Part shown: positions 32,101 to 42,670 of the stretch, one piece after another | Layout of the letters: the number at the start of each line of letters is the position of its first letter | How positions within the stretch are numbered: the first letter of the stretch is position 1 | NCBI GenBank assembly: GCA_009792885.1 | Contig: WMCF01000031.1 | Location: forward strand, 2,147,437-2,211,436 | Origin: Eremophila alpestris peregrina | Taxonomy: Eukaryota > Chordata > Aves > Passeriformes > Alaudidae | Reading direction: 5' to 3' | DNA length: 64,000 bases | Notes under the pieces: generated by a model | Databases searched by the model: none | The model's input: the letters and a program-made list of their open reading frames with translations, nothing else | Told to the model about the DNA's origin: nothing | Made by a program: the position numbers and the translations under genes

Positions 32101-34959
32101 GGGTGCGGGTGCAGCCGGCGCTGGCTCAGCCCCTTCGTCCAGCTCCGGGGCTGGAGGCCAGGCTGCGGGTGTCCGGCGGGGATGGCTGGGGGTATTCCCG
32201 CCTCCTCCTCCCCATCTGCTAAACCCATTCCGGGCAGCACAAGGAACCCGATAGCCGGGGAGCTGCGCGGAACTGCGTCGGGATACACCGAGGTAGCGAC
32301 GTGGGCTCTAGCCCCATCGCCAGCTTCCCCCCGCCAGGGGAAACCTCATTACCTATGTAAACCCGAGACCAGGGCTAGTGGGGAAACTACAGGCTTCCCG
32401 CTGCGAAATGTCACTCACAATTTGTTTGGATAAATCTGTGATTTTACTGCTTTAAGCTCGTAGAGGTCTGTCTCTCCTCAGAATGTATTATACGTTTAAA
32501 ACGAAACAAAACACCCCCACCCCAATCTGATGCAGATCTCTGGCAGCAGCTAATCCAATTGCTCTTTTAAATCGCATCAGTGTAATGTAAAGAGCAGGAA
32601 TCCCAGCAGCGGGTGGAAATACAATTTCATAATGGGGGCTTTTCAGCGCTGCTCCGAATTGCCTGGCTCTGCGAGGATGCCGCCTGGGCCGGGGCTTTGT
32701 CCCGGGGCTGTCCCTGAGCAGCCGGCAGCAGTGTCACCCTCTGCAATGGCTCCGAGCAAATTGACTTGAGGTCTCTCCGGGATGCTGCGGTCGGGCTGCA
32801 CCTCGCCCCGGTGGAGGCGGCGAGGCCAGAGAAAAGCTGTGCCTTTAAGGGGCTCTGGAGTCCCTCCCCGACTGGCATTTGCCTGATGGCTCCGGACAGC
32901 TGCTCTTTCTCTCCTGCTTTCTATCAGTTTGACCTCTAAGGCTGGAACTGTCACTGAGGGGCTTAAAGTTTGTTTTTCAACCCATTCCGGAAACTCACAA
33001 TCACATACTTTATCCGTGGATTTGCTTAAATATAGAAAATGTCCTGCCTTCTCCCTGGCGAATTAAATAAATACATAAGTATGATTTATCCAGTGATTTG
33101 TCTTAACTGCTCTAGGGGTGACCCATATAATGTGGCATTTTCTTACAAGTGCATTTACTCAGCTTTTGCAGCCGACTCAGACTGCCTCTCCCTTCACCTT
33201 GAACTCATATTAGGTAGCATATTAGCCCACATTTTCTAACAGAGGGAAAGCATATGCTTATGCTCTGTGGCAGAGAACACCGTGGCTCCACCAGCCACCT
33301 GGACCCTCTCTGTTACACCAAGCACTGCTCAGGGACACTCTCGCTGTTTGGCCAGGGAGCCCCATGTGCTGCTTTGAGACATTTTGCCACTTCTCCTTAC
33401 AGATCACGCAGTTGAAGATTGCAAGCAACCCTTTTGCCAAGGGATTCAGAGACTGTGACCCTGAGGACTGGTAAGGCTATGCCTTTATTGATAATGGCAG
33501 TACCCCACTCACCCTATTTCATGTGCATCTGCCCAGCTCACATTTGCACAAGGCTTGCATGGATGGGGACGCTGTATTGGGCCCCATTTGCCAGCTGCAG
33601 CTCACAGAGGCAATACTCCAGTTGCTCATTCTGTTGGACCATCAACTCTTTATCACTTCTCCCCTTCCTCTTGCAGGCCCAGGAACCACAGGCCAGGGGC
33701 TCTTCCTCTCATGAGCGCTTTTGCCAGATCCCGGAATCCAGTCTCTTCTCCAGCCCACCAGAATGGGACAGAGAAAGGTGAGAGCCCCCACTGGCCAGGC
33801 CAGCCCCTCACCCAGGCCCTGTTGGCCTGCAGGACCAGTGCATGCATGCTTGGGGCCAGTCTTGCTCACCACACTGATGCACAGCCCCATTGCTAATGAG
33901 TTTTGTGCTACCACTTACTTTTTAAAGAAAAATACCCACCTTTATGCCCCAATTAATTCTTCCTTGGACTACAACATTTACTGTTGTTATATGCTTAAGA
34001 AAATTTGCTGCGTTAAACAAGACTGCCTCATGCCTTTAGAGTCCCATTTTCGACTTTTTGGCAACAAACTCAGCTTTTCAGGCAGAGATGCAGTGCTGGC
34101 CACAGGTTCCTTCTCGCATTGCCCTTTTAATGCGCCTCGGCAGTGTGCTTAGGGCCGATCCACTCCATTCAAGAGCTGCAGTCAGGTCGAACAGCACCTC
34201 TGCCCATTGACTGCTTTTCCATTACCCAGAGCAAACAACTGCAAAGACAACCGAAGGCCTTTCTTCCAACGCACTCCGGGCCTGCAAAATAAAGGGAAGT
34301 CTGTATTTGTTTAGTGTTACACAATTGCAAAAATGTCAGGCGTGTACCAGCTTGTCAGTCAATTCAGCTCCATTTATCGGAGTCAGAAGGTCCCGTCCCG
34401 CCTGCCCCGTTCCTGCCGCACGCCCCGCTCGCAGCCCCGCTCTTCCCTCCCCGCGCCTGTTTGCCGTGTGCGCGGATGCGCGTCCCGCGGGCGCGGCCGC
34501 ACTGACGCTGTTGCCCCCGCAGATGCTGCCGAGAGCCGGCGGGAGTTCGAGCGGGAGGCGGGCGGGACGGCGCTGCACCAGGCCGAGGCCGCGCACCAGC
34601 AGCTCATGTCCCGCGTGCTCAGCCCCGCGCTGCCGGGCGGAGGCGGCGGGCTGGTGCCGCTGGCCGGGGCGGGCGGAGGCCGGCCCAGCCCGCCGCACCA
34701 CGAACTGCGCCTGGAGCCCGCCGCGTCGGAGCCGCTGCACCACCATCCCTACAAGTACCCGCCGGCGGCGGCCGCCGCCTACGATCACTACCTGGGGGCC
34801 AAGAGCCGGCCCGCGCCCTACCCCCTCCCCAGCATCCGCGGGCACAGCTACCACCACCATCACCACCACCACATGAACGCGGCGGCCGCAGCAGCGGCGG
34901 CTGCTAACATGTACTCGCCGACCGGGGCACCCGCCGGGTACGACTACGGGCCCCGGTAA
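25197..34959 (+). CDS. TBX1: T-box transcription factor TBX1 (spliced, 8 coding exons)
   Basis: The coding segments are 25197-25230, 26458-26866, 29991-30092, 31483-31654, 31881-32036, 33403-33470, 33677-33777 and 34523-34959. They join in frame to 492 residues plus TAA, close to the 495 of human isoform C. The protein begins MHFSTVTRDME. The T-box DNA-binding domain runs from about residue 121 ([16 protein letters not shown]) to about 308, ending in the family signature NPFAKGFRD. The C-terminal part has RREFERE, in the region where a nuclear localisation signal was mapped in mammalian TBX1, then proline/glycine-rich sequence, seven His and nine Ala, ending YDYGPR. TBX1 is a nuclear regulator of pharyngeal arch, outflow tract and ear development; loss of one copy underlies much of 22q11.2 deletion syndrome in people. 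All introns are GT-AG except the one after 30092, which reads GC-AG. GNB1L follows in convergent orientation. An alternative start at 26397 gives 501 residues. Confidence 0.97.
25947..25989 (+). repeat. T-rich tract in TBX1 intron 1
   Basis: A run of mostly T with scattered C (blocks of 6-13 T) lies about 120 bases upstream of the long A tract on the same strand. Confidence 0.9.
26108..26164 (+). repeat. Poly(A) tract: 37 A, then A-rich
   Basis: Thirty-seven consecutive A are followed by two further A blocks separated by single G. It lies about 230-290 bases upstream of the alternative TBX1 start codon. The octamer GCCGAGGC occurs shortly before the tract (near 26077) and directly after it (26164), which could be a target-site duplication or chance. 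Confidence 0.9.
26397..26866 (+). CDS. TBX1: TBX1 alternative first coding exon (501-residue form)
   Basis: The frame is open from ATG at 26397 through the acceptor used by the other form, adding 20 residues, MISAISSPWLTQLSHFCDVA, before AFTANSLSSL. From memory, the human reference isoform of 504 residues starts almost identically (with V for I at residue 5), and both species gain 9 residues over the short form. This supports a real alternative promoter in the GC-rich stretch 26166-26396. Coding continues to the shared donor at 26867. Confidence 0.75.
26458..26866 (+). CDS. TBX1: TBX1 coding exon 2
   Basis: The acceptor is TTGCAG ending at 26457; the donor is GTTAGT at 26867. It encodes AFTANSLSSLNASGG, a proline-, glycine- and alanine-rich N-terminal region, and the start of the T-box ([20 protein letters not shown]). 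The low-complexity part differs in length from mammals, while the T-box part is nearly unchanged. Confidence 0.95.
29991..30092 (+). CDS. TBX1: TBX1 coding exon 3 (T-box), GC donor
   Basis: The acceptor is CTGTGCCAG ending at 29990. It encodes RMFPTFQVKIFGMDPMADYM and then LLMDFVPVDDKRY, with an Arg codon split across the junction. The only junction that preserves the family sequence KRYRYAFH puts the donor at 30093 as GCAAGTAA, a GC-AG intron. If the intron is retained, a stop comes after six more codons (TGA at 30109-30111). Confidence 0.93.
31483..31654 (+). CDS. TBX1: TBX1 coding exon 4 (T-box)
   Basis: The acceptor is TCCCTCCCGCAG ending at 31482; the donor is GTAAGT at 31655, phase 0. 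It encodes [20 protein letters not shown] through KLTNNLLDDNGH, the central T-box with the conserved YHPDSPAKGAQWM motif. Confidence 0.97.
31881..32036 (+). CDS. TBX1: TBX1 coding exon 5 (T-box)
   Basis: The acceptor is TTTTATCATTCAG ending at 31880; the donor is GTGAGG at 32037. Its 52 codons run from [20 protein letters not shown] to ETRFTAVTAYQNHR, among the most conserved parts of the T-box family. Confidence 0.97.
33403..33470 (+). CDS. TBX1: TBX1 coding exon 6 (end of T-box)
   Basis: The acceptor is TCTCCTTACAG ending at 33402; the donor is GTAAGG at 33471. It encodes ITQLKIASNPFAKGFRD and CDPEDW (the Trp codon is split), which closes the T-box. Confidence 0.97.
33677..33777 (+). CDS. 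TBX1: TBX1 coding exon 7
   Basis: The acceptor is CTCTTGCAG ending at 33676; the donor is GTGAGA at 33778. It encodes PRNHRPGALPLMSAFARSRN, then PVSSPAHQNGTEK. It links the T-box to the C-terminal region. In human, alternative terminal exons can follow this exon; I saw no homologue of them here. Confidence 0.96.
34523..34959 (+). CDS. TBX1: TBX1 terminal coding exon 8
   Basis: The acceptor is TTGCCCCCGCAG ending at 34522; stop TAA is at 34957-34959. It encodes DAAESRREFEREAGG, a Gly/Pro-rich stretch, EPLHHHPYKYP, YDHYLGAKSRPAPYPLP, then seven His (residues 458-464 of the short form) and nine Ala (467-475), ending NMYSPTGAPAGYDYGPR. This matches the terminal exon of isoform C. Length changes in the alanine tract are a known kind of human TBX1 variant. 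Confidence 0.96.
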
Positions 34960-35175
34960 CGGGACACCGGCCGCACGAGAGACACCGCCCTGCCCCTTCC
35001 CGCCTTTCCCTCACCGCCCGCCTCACGAGTGAGCTGATTGGCCAGCGCGACCTGATCGACAGCCGGACAGCCCAATCGCCGGCAGCTGGGCCCCGCCCCC
35101 GCGCCCCGCCCCTCGGGGGCCGTGAGGGCGGCGGTGCCGGGAGCTCCGTCGCGGTGTGACCCGCGGCTGCACTTT

Positions 35176-35181
35176 GATAAA
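35176..35181 (+). terminator. Possible TBX1 poly(A) signal (variant GATAAA)
   Basis: GATAAA lies 217 bases after the stop codon in a short AT-rich patch (ACTTTGATAAATGAAGCC). The first canonical AATAAA on this strand after the stop that I found is far away, at 37715-37720. Either could be used. Confidence 0.25.
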
Positions 35182-36842
35182 TGAAGCCATATGTCCTTAT
35201 CTCCCTATTCCCCCGCGCCTCCGTTCGTGCCGGGCACCGAGGACCGTCGGGCGGCTGGGATGCGGTGGGAGGACGGGGAGGCGGCAGCGGTGAAATGACT
35301 TGTCCCTTCTGACTCGCCCGCCGGGTGTTCTGCTGGAGGTTTGGTGTTCCTGCCGGGGCTGGCGGTGCCCACGGGGCCTGTACGTGAGCACCGAGCAGGG
35401 GCCGTGGGGCTGGCCATGAGCCGTGTGTCGTCCTGCACTTGTCAGTCTCTCTCAATCCGGGGCACACCGAGGGCTCGTTCACAGGTGGCTCAGGTGGTTC
35501 TTTGAGGAGATTCTTGGGGAAGCAGAGTTTAGTTTAAGGGAGCGCTTTGAATCCTCACTGCCAGAACAAATTTCCCGCTTCTCCTCCGGCCCTGACCTAT
35601 TCGTAAATTTTGGGGTTCACTGGGGTGCCTTAACCATAGCAGCATTTTCTGGAGCTATTGAGAAGGGCCCGAGGGCGAGAGCACAGCCATGCGCAGCTGT
35701 GTTTGCATCGTGTTTTCCCAACAATACCTGCACAGGTTTAAAAACCAGCCTGGGCGTGGGGGAAATATCTGCAGAGTTTAGGCTGTGTGTTTCCCACCTG
35801 CTTCCCAGGCACAGTCCTGCCTTCCTGCATTTCCCGAGCTCTTGAATGCTCTCCTGAGGAGGTGCCTTTTAAAGGGACTTCAGGGTTTTTTTTCTCACAC
35901 TGGCTCACCCCTTGTATTTGGCCGACCCAAATTGCAGTAGTCCTAAAGCATCTATTCTGCATTACCTGCTTGCTGCATCTTCCCTCTTAATGCTGGTAAG
36001 TACTTTTTATTTTTCCTTTAATATCTTCAATCAGTAGTCATGCCTTACTGTTAAAAAGATGGCCCTGTTCATCACAGCTCTCAAGTGATGTGTTTTGAAT
36101 AGCTGGCTTGTGTTTTTGTCAGGTGCTTACTGAAGGCAGTCCCTTTGTGTTCAGAGAAGGTATTGGGCGGCTCCTCAGCTGTTGGTATACAGTATTATGA
36201 ACACTTTCCCAATTATTCCACGTGACTCCATTAAAAGATGGGTGTTATTTCTTTTAATGTCATCTATTCATCCATGTTTGTGCATTTTTGTTACAAACTC
36301 TTTAAAACATGTTCTTGTGCAGGTGGCAGTGTTAATAGCAGTGTTTATTTTGTCTCTGGCAGTGGGCTTTGGGCTTCCAAAACTTTTTTGGAAAGGTTTA
36401 AGAAGGGATACAGGCTACCATGAATATTTTATGTAATTTTTTTTCTGTTAAAAAATATATCTGGTTCCATAAAAAATACTTGTGCAAAAAATATGTATTT
36501 TATTTGACATTTGCAGTGAATTGTGAGATTCTTAGTGTCTGACTAAACCATAATTAATGTTCTCAGAAAGGTTGATGTAAAATAGCCTTGTGCTTATCAT
36601 TAGTCAGTGGGAAATGGCTCTCGGATGTGCTCTATTGCTCTTGCTTTGCCGCTGTTATTTCAGAGTTTTCAGTATGATTTGTTATCTGTAAACTGATTAG
36701 TGCCAAAGCTTTGGTCAAACATTTAATGAAGTTGTTATATTTATTATTTCCTTCAAAGATTATACAAACCCTTTTTTTTTTTTCTTGATAGTTGCAGTAT
36801 AGGAAAAAAAGTGAAGACAACCAAAGAATCATATCTGCAAAG

Positions 36843-36882
36843 TGTAGATACATGTAGATATTTGTAGATATATGTAGATAAT
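36843..36882 (+). repeat. Decamer tandem repeat, four copies of TGTAGATANN
   Basis: Four head-to-tail copies of TGTAGATA, each followed by two variable bases (CA, TT, TA, AT), make a period-10 array in AT-rich spacer DNA. Confidence 0.85.
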
Positions 36883-39227
36883 CTTATTTCATTTAAATTG
36901 AAAAGACATTGGACAGTGACACTTATAAATATTTTTCCTCTTCTTTCTTTCATTTCTTGTTTGATTATTTGTGTATATTTGTCAGTTTGTGTGCCCTGAA
37001 GTCTAAGCCTCCCCTACAAAATGAGGTTATTTAAATAAGGAGGGTTCTTAATCTGAGCAAACAGTGGCTCTCCATAGGTGATTGCTGCTTCCCTTCTGTC
37101 CCTGGCTGCCGCAGGTGCCCGTGGTTGTGTTAATCTGTCACAATACAGCAGTTTGCAGGGTTGGGGTTCCAGGTGAAAACAGATCTGTTTGTATTGGTAA
37201 GCACCTGTTCTCTTTAAGCACACATTGAATGACCCAAGATACCGGGACTAAACTGTGCCCTTAATGAAAGTGGCTCAAGGTCCTTGCAGTGACTGTAGGA
37301 ATTTCAATTTTACATTTGTGAGAAGAACAGAAGCTCACAGAACCTCATGCTATGGCTGTGGGCAGTGGGCCCTCAGGATCACTAGTCTGTGTTCTGTGCT
37401 AAAAAACCACTGCAGAGGTCTTGAGGCTGGATGGGAAGGAGACCACACAGCTGTGTCAAGGCTACAGTCTGAACTATGAAAATGGTATTTGTAACCATGC
37501 ATTCAGTCCATCAGCATGCAAGGTGCTTAGACATGTTCCCATTGAAGCATGTTAGCAGTCCAGTTAATGTTGTTTTAATCCTTAAATCAAGATTCCTCAG
37601 GGCTTTGACTGGTGTCCCTCCTTCCATAACCATGTCTGTCTCACTGGACTTGAGTGTTACAGATATGGAAAGCAAAAAGGGTTATTTTTCTATCACAACA
37701 AAAAATCCACTTCAAATAAACAAAACCCCATAATGCTGCAGGTTGACTAGTAGAAGCCTTTTGAAAATCACAGCAAATCTGTAACACTTTAATGTCATAT
37801 TACCTGTCAGCCTGTTAGTCAGGATAAATAATGTATAGGCCATGCATTATCTGTGTATTGTAGATTCATTTGACAAATTACTTTGTATGATTTGATTACA
37901 TGTCTGGCTAAACTTCACTCAGCCCATGCTGTCACCAAGGTCCATGGCACTAGGGAAGAAGGCAGCCACATTTCCAGGCAATGCTTCTACTTGTGGTCAC
38001 CTCAAGTCAAATGAAGCACTTACACACAAAGTTTATTTAAAATCTACTGTAAAACAGGCAGAAGGTGGAGGTTATAAGCATCCTTTGTCTCTTCTAAATA
38101 GGGCTAGAGAATAAATTAGCCATTTAGCTCTATTTTCTAGAGGTACAGGCTGAGTTCAGTGTGTGCTTCTGAGGTCTGAAAACCACATCACTTAGCTCAG
38201 TGGATAAATCCAGGATTAGGCCCACGCAGGTGGAACAAGGGTGGCCTTTGCCTAATCACTTAACCCAAACACTGGGCATAGCTCCAGTTTTCAGAAATGG
38301 CTTTTTGCAGTTGATTTTATTCTTTCCTTACTAGTGGAATTAACTAAATTCAACATATTATAGGAGCATGGGGATGAGGCTCCTGTGTGTTTGTGGTGTT
38401 CATGCACACTCTTTACATGTTTCATAGATGTTCTCTTTAGTCTTTCCTTCTCTTCAGGGAGGCCTTTTAACTCTGGCTAGAACTGTGCAGGTAGTCGGGT
38501 GTTGGTATCTCTTCAGTCAAGCACAGGTACACATGGCCATGGCCAGGGGACCAGCTGCTTTGGCCTCCTGCTGCAGTGTGTGTAACAGTGGCTTGCAGGG
38601 TGGACAATGACCCGAGGACTGGAGCAAGTATAGAAAGGTGTTCTGCAGGCTGCTGGGGGGGACAGTGTGGGTCTCCCATGAGCTGTGGGCTTGTAGTGCA
38701 TCCCTCCAAGGGAGCCATGGCTAGTGGGGCTACATGGCTCGGGGCCGCCTCAGCTGGGGCACTGTCCCTTCCTGCCAAGCGCTCCTCCTCCTCTCCAGCA
38801 GGTGGATTTCAGCCTGTGATGCTGGATTCCTCACCGAGGGGCAGTTGTACCTTGATCTGTACGGAATAAGCAGGTTCACTCATGCTGCGTAACGTTCTGC
38901 CTGTGTAAATGGAGCCGCTAGAAACAAGTCAGGCACCCACAGGGTAGGGCTGGGGGGCAGAAGCTGAGCCCTGCTGCCTGGAGAAGGCTGGAGGAGCAAA
39001 CGCAGCAGTACCTGCAAAGCAGGTTTCAGCGTCATCACCTAAAGAGCTCAAGAAGCTGCCGTGAGCCTGTTGAACACGGCCGGGCTGGAAGGTGGGAGAG
39101 GAGCGCGTGTGTACGCACTTCGTGCTATGCCTTCTGCGGGACAGTTTCCTGATAGGTTGAAACCAAATGTGGTTTTGCTGCAGTGCATTGAGGCCGCGGG
39201 TGCTTTGGCCTGACCCCCCCAAGGGTC

Positions 39228-39450
39228 ACCTCGGGGAGTCCCTGCAGGTACCGCGGCTCCGCCGCCGCGGTGGAGGAGGAGGAGGAGGAGGAGAAAGATG
39301 CTGCGCGCACCCCGGGCGGCCCTGCCTGAAGAGCCGGCTCCCTCCAGAGGGAAGAGCCGGGCATGGCACGCGGTGGATCCGGCACGCACGGACAGCGAGA
39401 AGGGCTTCATCTGCCGGAGCTGGGAAATACGCCATGAGAGCAAAATACAG
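39228..39450. other. Orphan CpG-rich cluster between TBX1 and GNB1L
   Basis: About 220 bases are GC-rich with many CpG (near 39250, CCGCGGCTCCGCCGCCGCGG) and include a short GGA-type repeat (39270-39293). The flanks are AT-rich. It is about 4.3 kb past the TBX1 stop. Open frames cross it on both strands without recognisable domains. It may be a promoter of a non-coding transcript, an enhancer, or the remnant of an inserted GC-rich sequence. Confidence 0.45.
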
Positions 39451-42400
39451 ATTTGGGGGTTAAAGGAAAGGTTTGATCTTTGAAACACTCTGGCATAAAT
39501 AAGAAGGGGCAGTCTCCTGTGAGTTACAATTTGAGGATACTCAGCCAGCAATAGCTCAGCCGTTGCTTTAAGCTGGTGTTACTAATAATCCACTCTGCGT
39601 GTAGAGCTCAGTACTTTGTACGGATGCAACGTTTTTCTAGACATACACATTTTGTTCTTTATTTAATCATTCCAATTCAATTGATTGCTAAGTTATATAA
39701 TTTACACAGGTGTTTGACAAAACGAGGTGAAAGTGACTGTACCCAAAGATTTCTATCATTGCCATTATCATGAGCTCCGTGTGTGCATATAAAACGTGCT
39801 GTTACAGTGAGACACCCATTGTCAGTGGGAATCTAGATAGTGTATCAGAGGTTTGCAAATCTCAAAGGATAGTATTTCATACTTTTTTTTTCCTGCCCAG
39901 TGTGCTGCACACACAATCAATGCAAAAAGGAAGAGCTGCTTTTGAAGACACATTAATTTTGAAAGACACAGACGTCCCATATACACAATGTATGTAAAAG
40001 TCTGCTCTGCAAAGGCCCACTGTCCTTCAGGAGGGCTGTGTAAAGTATTATGTGTGTTGCATATGCCAGAAAAAACACACTCATTCCCCCCATTAACAGA
40101 AATGACCTATTATAAATTTACCAAAGATACCATAGTTTTATAAATTGGCCACATATGTCTGTGTAATATATTTATTATATCACCTTTCACAGCATTTCTG
40201 TTTTATGAAATTCAGCCTTGAATTTGTCACATATGTTTTGCATATATGTGCAATAGTTGGCCAAGTATATCCAAGTAAAGTATGATAAATGTGTTCTTTC
40301 CATATGGGAAATTAAATGTTTTTCCAGATTTAAAAAAGTTTATTAAGAGCAGCCTATACAAAATAATTACAATAAATCACTCACTTCTATTTAGGCTAAA
40401 ATTATAAATTTGAACTAGTAACTAAGTGATTAAGACCAAGAGCCAGAAAAGTCACATTTAGGACCTAATTTTATAAGGAGAGGGAGCAGCATAGATAGAA
40501 CAGGCCCTCCACATTTTCAGGGCTCGCTGCTCCATGGTGTGACATCCTGCCAGGCTGTGGAGCAGCTGCCAAGGGACAGCCTTCCATCCCCTCTGAGAGA
40601 GGGACACAGTGAGAGCGAGTCACCTGCCATGTCCCTCCAGCCTGGGTTCTCCACCTCTGTGAGCAGCTCTTGGTGGTCTCTGGGCGATGGAGAAGGAAAG
40701 GGAACGTTTCCCTGCGGGTACTCCTGCTCCCTGACGCTCCTCCTGGCAACCAGCGGGTGCTGCAGTGGGCAGGGCAGGACACCTCGGTGCCACTGCTGTG
40801 CTCAGTACCTGCCATCACAGAGGTGACCACACACGTGCCCAGGGACTCAGACTGATGTCCTTGGGCTTTAAATTGAAAAAAAAAACCAAAAACCTGAAAA
40901 GTTGAATAAACAACATGTAAAACTTGGAGAAGGACCTTAGTGTGAGGGGTTGGCGCTATTGCTTTTGTCACTGGTGATGGGCAGGAGCTCAGCATTTGTG
41001 TTTTACTCCACTTGCTGCATGCTCCCATTGTTCCTTGTTCCAGGGGGTGCTCCAGCCTGGCTGCTTCAGCTGCCCTTTGTCTGGGGTGTGAGCTCCAACT
41101 GTGGGCAGCAAGAACCAGCAGGAGTGGAGGAGCTGCAGGCAAAGCCATCATCTGGAAAGGGAAGAGGAGGGGGGCAGAGGTGGCCCTTCTCCCAGGCTGG
41201 TTATATTTGAGCACTGCCTTGCACGTTTCTTTTATTTCAGCAAACATGAAGTGAGTCTTTCATTCTATTCCCTTTCCTGCTTGTTGTCAACTACTTCAAA
41301 CCAGATGGGCTCAAGAGATAAAACTATAAAGACTCAATGTCTCTATTTAGCAGGATGCCAAGTCTGCATGCCATCAAAAAATCTAAGGCAAAAACAGACA
41401 ATGCTTACTCTAAGTGTTAAGAACAGCTCAGATGCTTTTCCATGAACACAAACAATGCATCCATGAATCACTGAGATTTTGTATCAGCCATTTGTAAAAT
41501 TACCATCAGGACAAATGCCACAGGCACATCCTCTGTCATGTTAAAAGTTATTCCATAGGCCCAGCACACCCACTGCCTTCTTACCTGTGTCAGAACATGT
41601 TTATAGCAAGCAGTGCCATGGGGGCCTGGAAAATGTACTTCTGCATGTGTGAGATGCCAGAGCTATGGAGCCAAATAATGGTTCAGCATTTGAACATCCT
41701 TGCTAGATTTCCTGATCTGGACATAATCAGGCTCAATCAATCCTGCCAGTCACAGGAAAGAGAGATCATTGCTGTCTAGAAAGCATCTGAGGATTTTTAT
41801 AGTTTTTTTGCTGCCCTAGTTTATGTATACTGAGAATAAAAACTAGAATAAAAGAGCATCTAGAGATAATCTCAAGTAAATTTAACAGCTTTTTAAATTC
41901 TCTTTTAATTTTTTAATAATTGGAACTTCAAATTGTAAGAGAGAATTATTAGAATAATATTTTTTCACTGCCATGTCACTCTCCTGTAAGAAGATAGTTA
42001 ATACTCCAGGGTGGTTCCCCTGCAGTTGCTGTTTCAGGACCTCAGTCCTTCCCACTGCTATCCCCTGTGGCACTGCAGCTTCTGGTTTTATGACTCTTCA
42101 GAGCACAGAAATAAACACATTCTCCTCTGGGTGAACACAGGCTTATTTAGAGGTGTAGATTGTGGTCTACAGGATTTCCCAGTGTACTGACATCTTTAGA
42201 AAAGGATGCTGGGGAAGTAAAAGCAAATATGTCTGAGACAAAAATAAGCTGGTGTATGAGTTTTAGAGGCCAGACCTATCACTGTATGGTTCCACCAGGT
42301 ACTCTTCCAGCCACCCTTGTCCCTCTCCCATGGAGAATCTGGCCACTGCTGGTGGTTTGCTCCAAGGCCCTTCATACCTTCCACAGTCTTCCTATCACCT

Positions 42401-42643
42401 AACTCAGAGGGACGAGTTGCTCCTTTGTTTTGATTTACCCCCTCCCTTCCTCTTTCTCCTCCTCTTACAAACCAAACTGCAAATCAGATTCCTCTGAGGT
42501 CAGAATAAAGCAGTACCCAGCACTGCTGATAGGATGTACAGCTGTAGTTGAGACCACTGATCAGGTGAGCAAAACTTTCCCAGCTGAGACATTGTATTAT
42601 CATTTAATGTGATACTGTGAGATCATTACATGAATTGCCAACT

Positions 42644-42670
42644 CCCCCCCCCCCCCCCCCCCCCCCCCCC
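42644..42670 (+). repeat. Poly(C) run of 27
   Basis: Twenty-seven uninterrupted C lie in the intergenic spacer. The - strand carries the corresponding G run, which could form quadruplex structure. The assembled length may be inexact. Confidence 0.9.

Larger units (their letters stand above)
21131..32340. other. Large CpG-rich domain over TBX1
   Basis: GC content and CpG density are high across most of this stretch, which covers the presumed promoters, exons 1 to 5 and their introns. AT-rich islands interrupt it near 23.41-23.54, 27.93-28.03 and 30.74-31.29 kb. Extended CpG domains are typical of Polycomb-regulated developmental transcription-factor genes. High GC makes many long spurious frames on both strands (for instance - strand 21359-22384), none of which shows a protein family. 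The edges are estimates by eye. Confidence 0.7.
34383..35290. other. CpG-rich block over the TBX1 terminal exon
   Basis: Dense CpG begins about 140 bases before the last exon and continues some 330 bases past the stop codon. It is separated from the main CpG domain by AT-richer intron sequence. Part of the density follows from the GC-rich Ala/Gly/Pro codons, but the flanks are non-coding. Confidence 0.6.

Noticed and set aside
34307..34876. Frames of 178-189 codons overlapping the last TBX1 exon in other frames or on the - strand
   Set aside because: They are shadows of the GC-rich TBX1 coding exon and rich in Arg or Val/Gly.
39048..39551. - strand frame of 167 codons over the orphan CpG cluster
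   Set aside because: It includes Leu and Ser/Ala runs translated from the GGA repeat and has no family resemblance; not accepted as coding.
40471..41247. - strand frame of 258 codons in the spacer
   Set aside because: Its residue pattern lacks any domain, + strand frames overlap it, and no promoter or splice context supports it.
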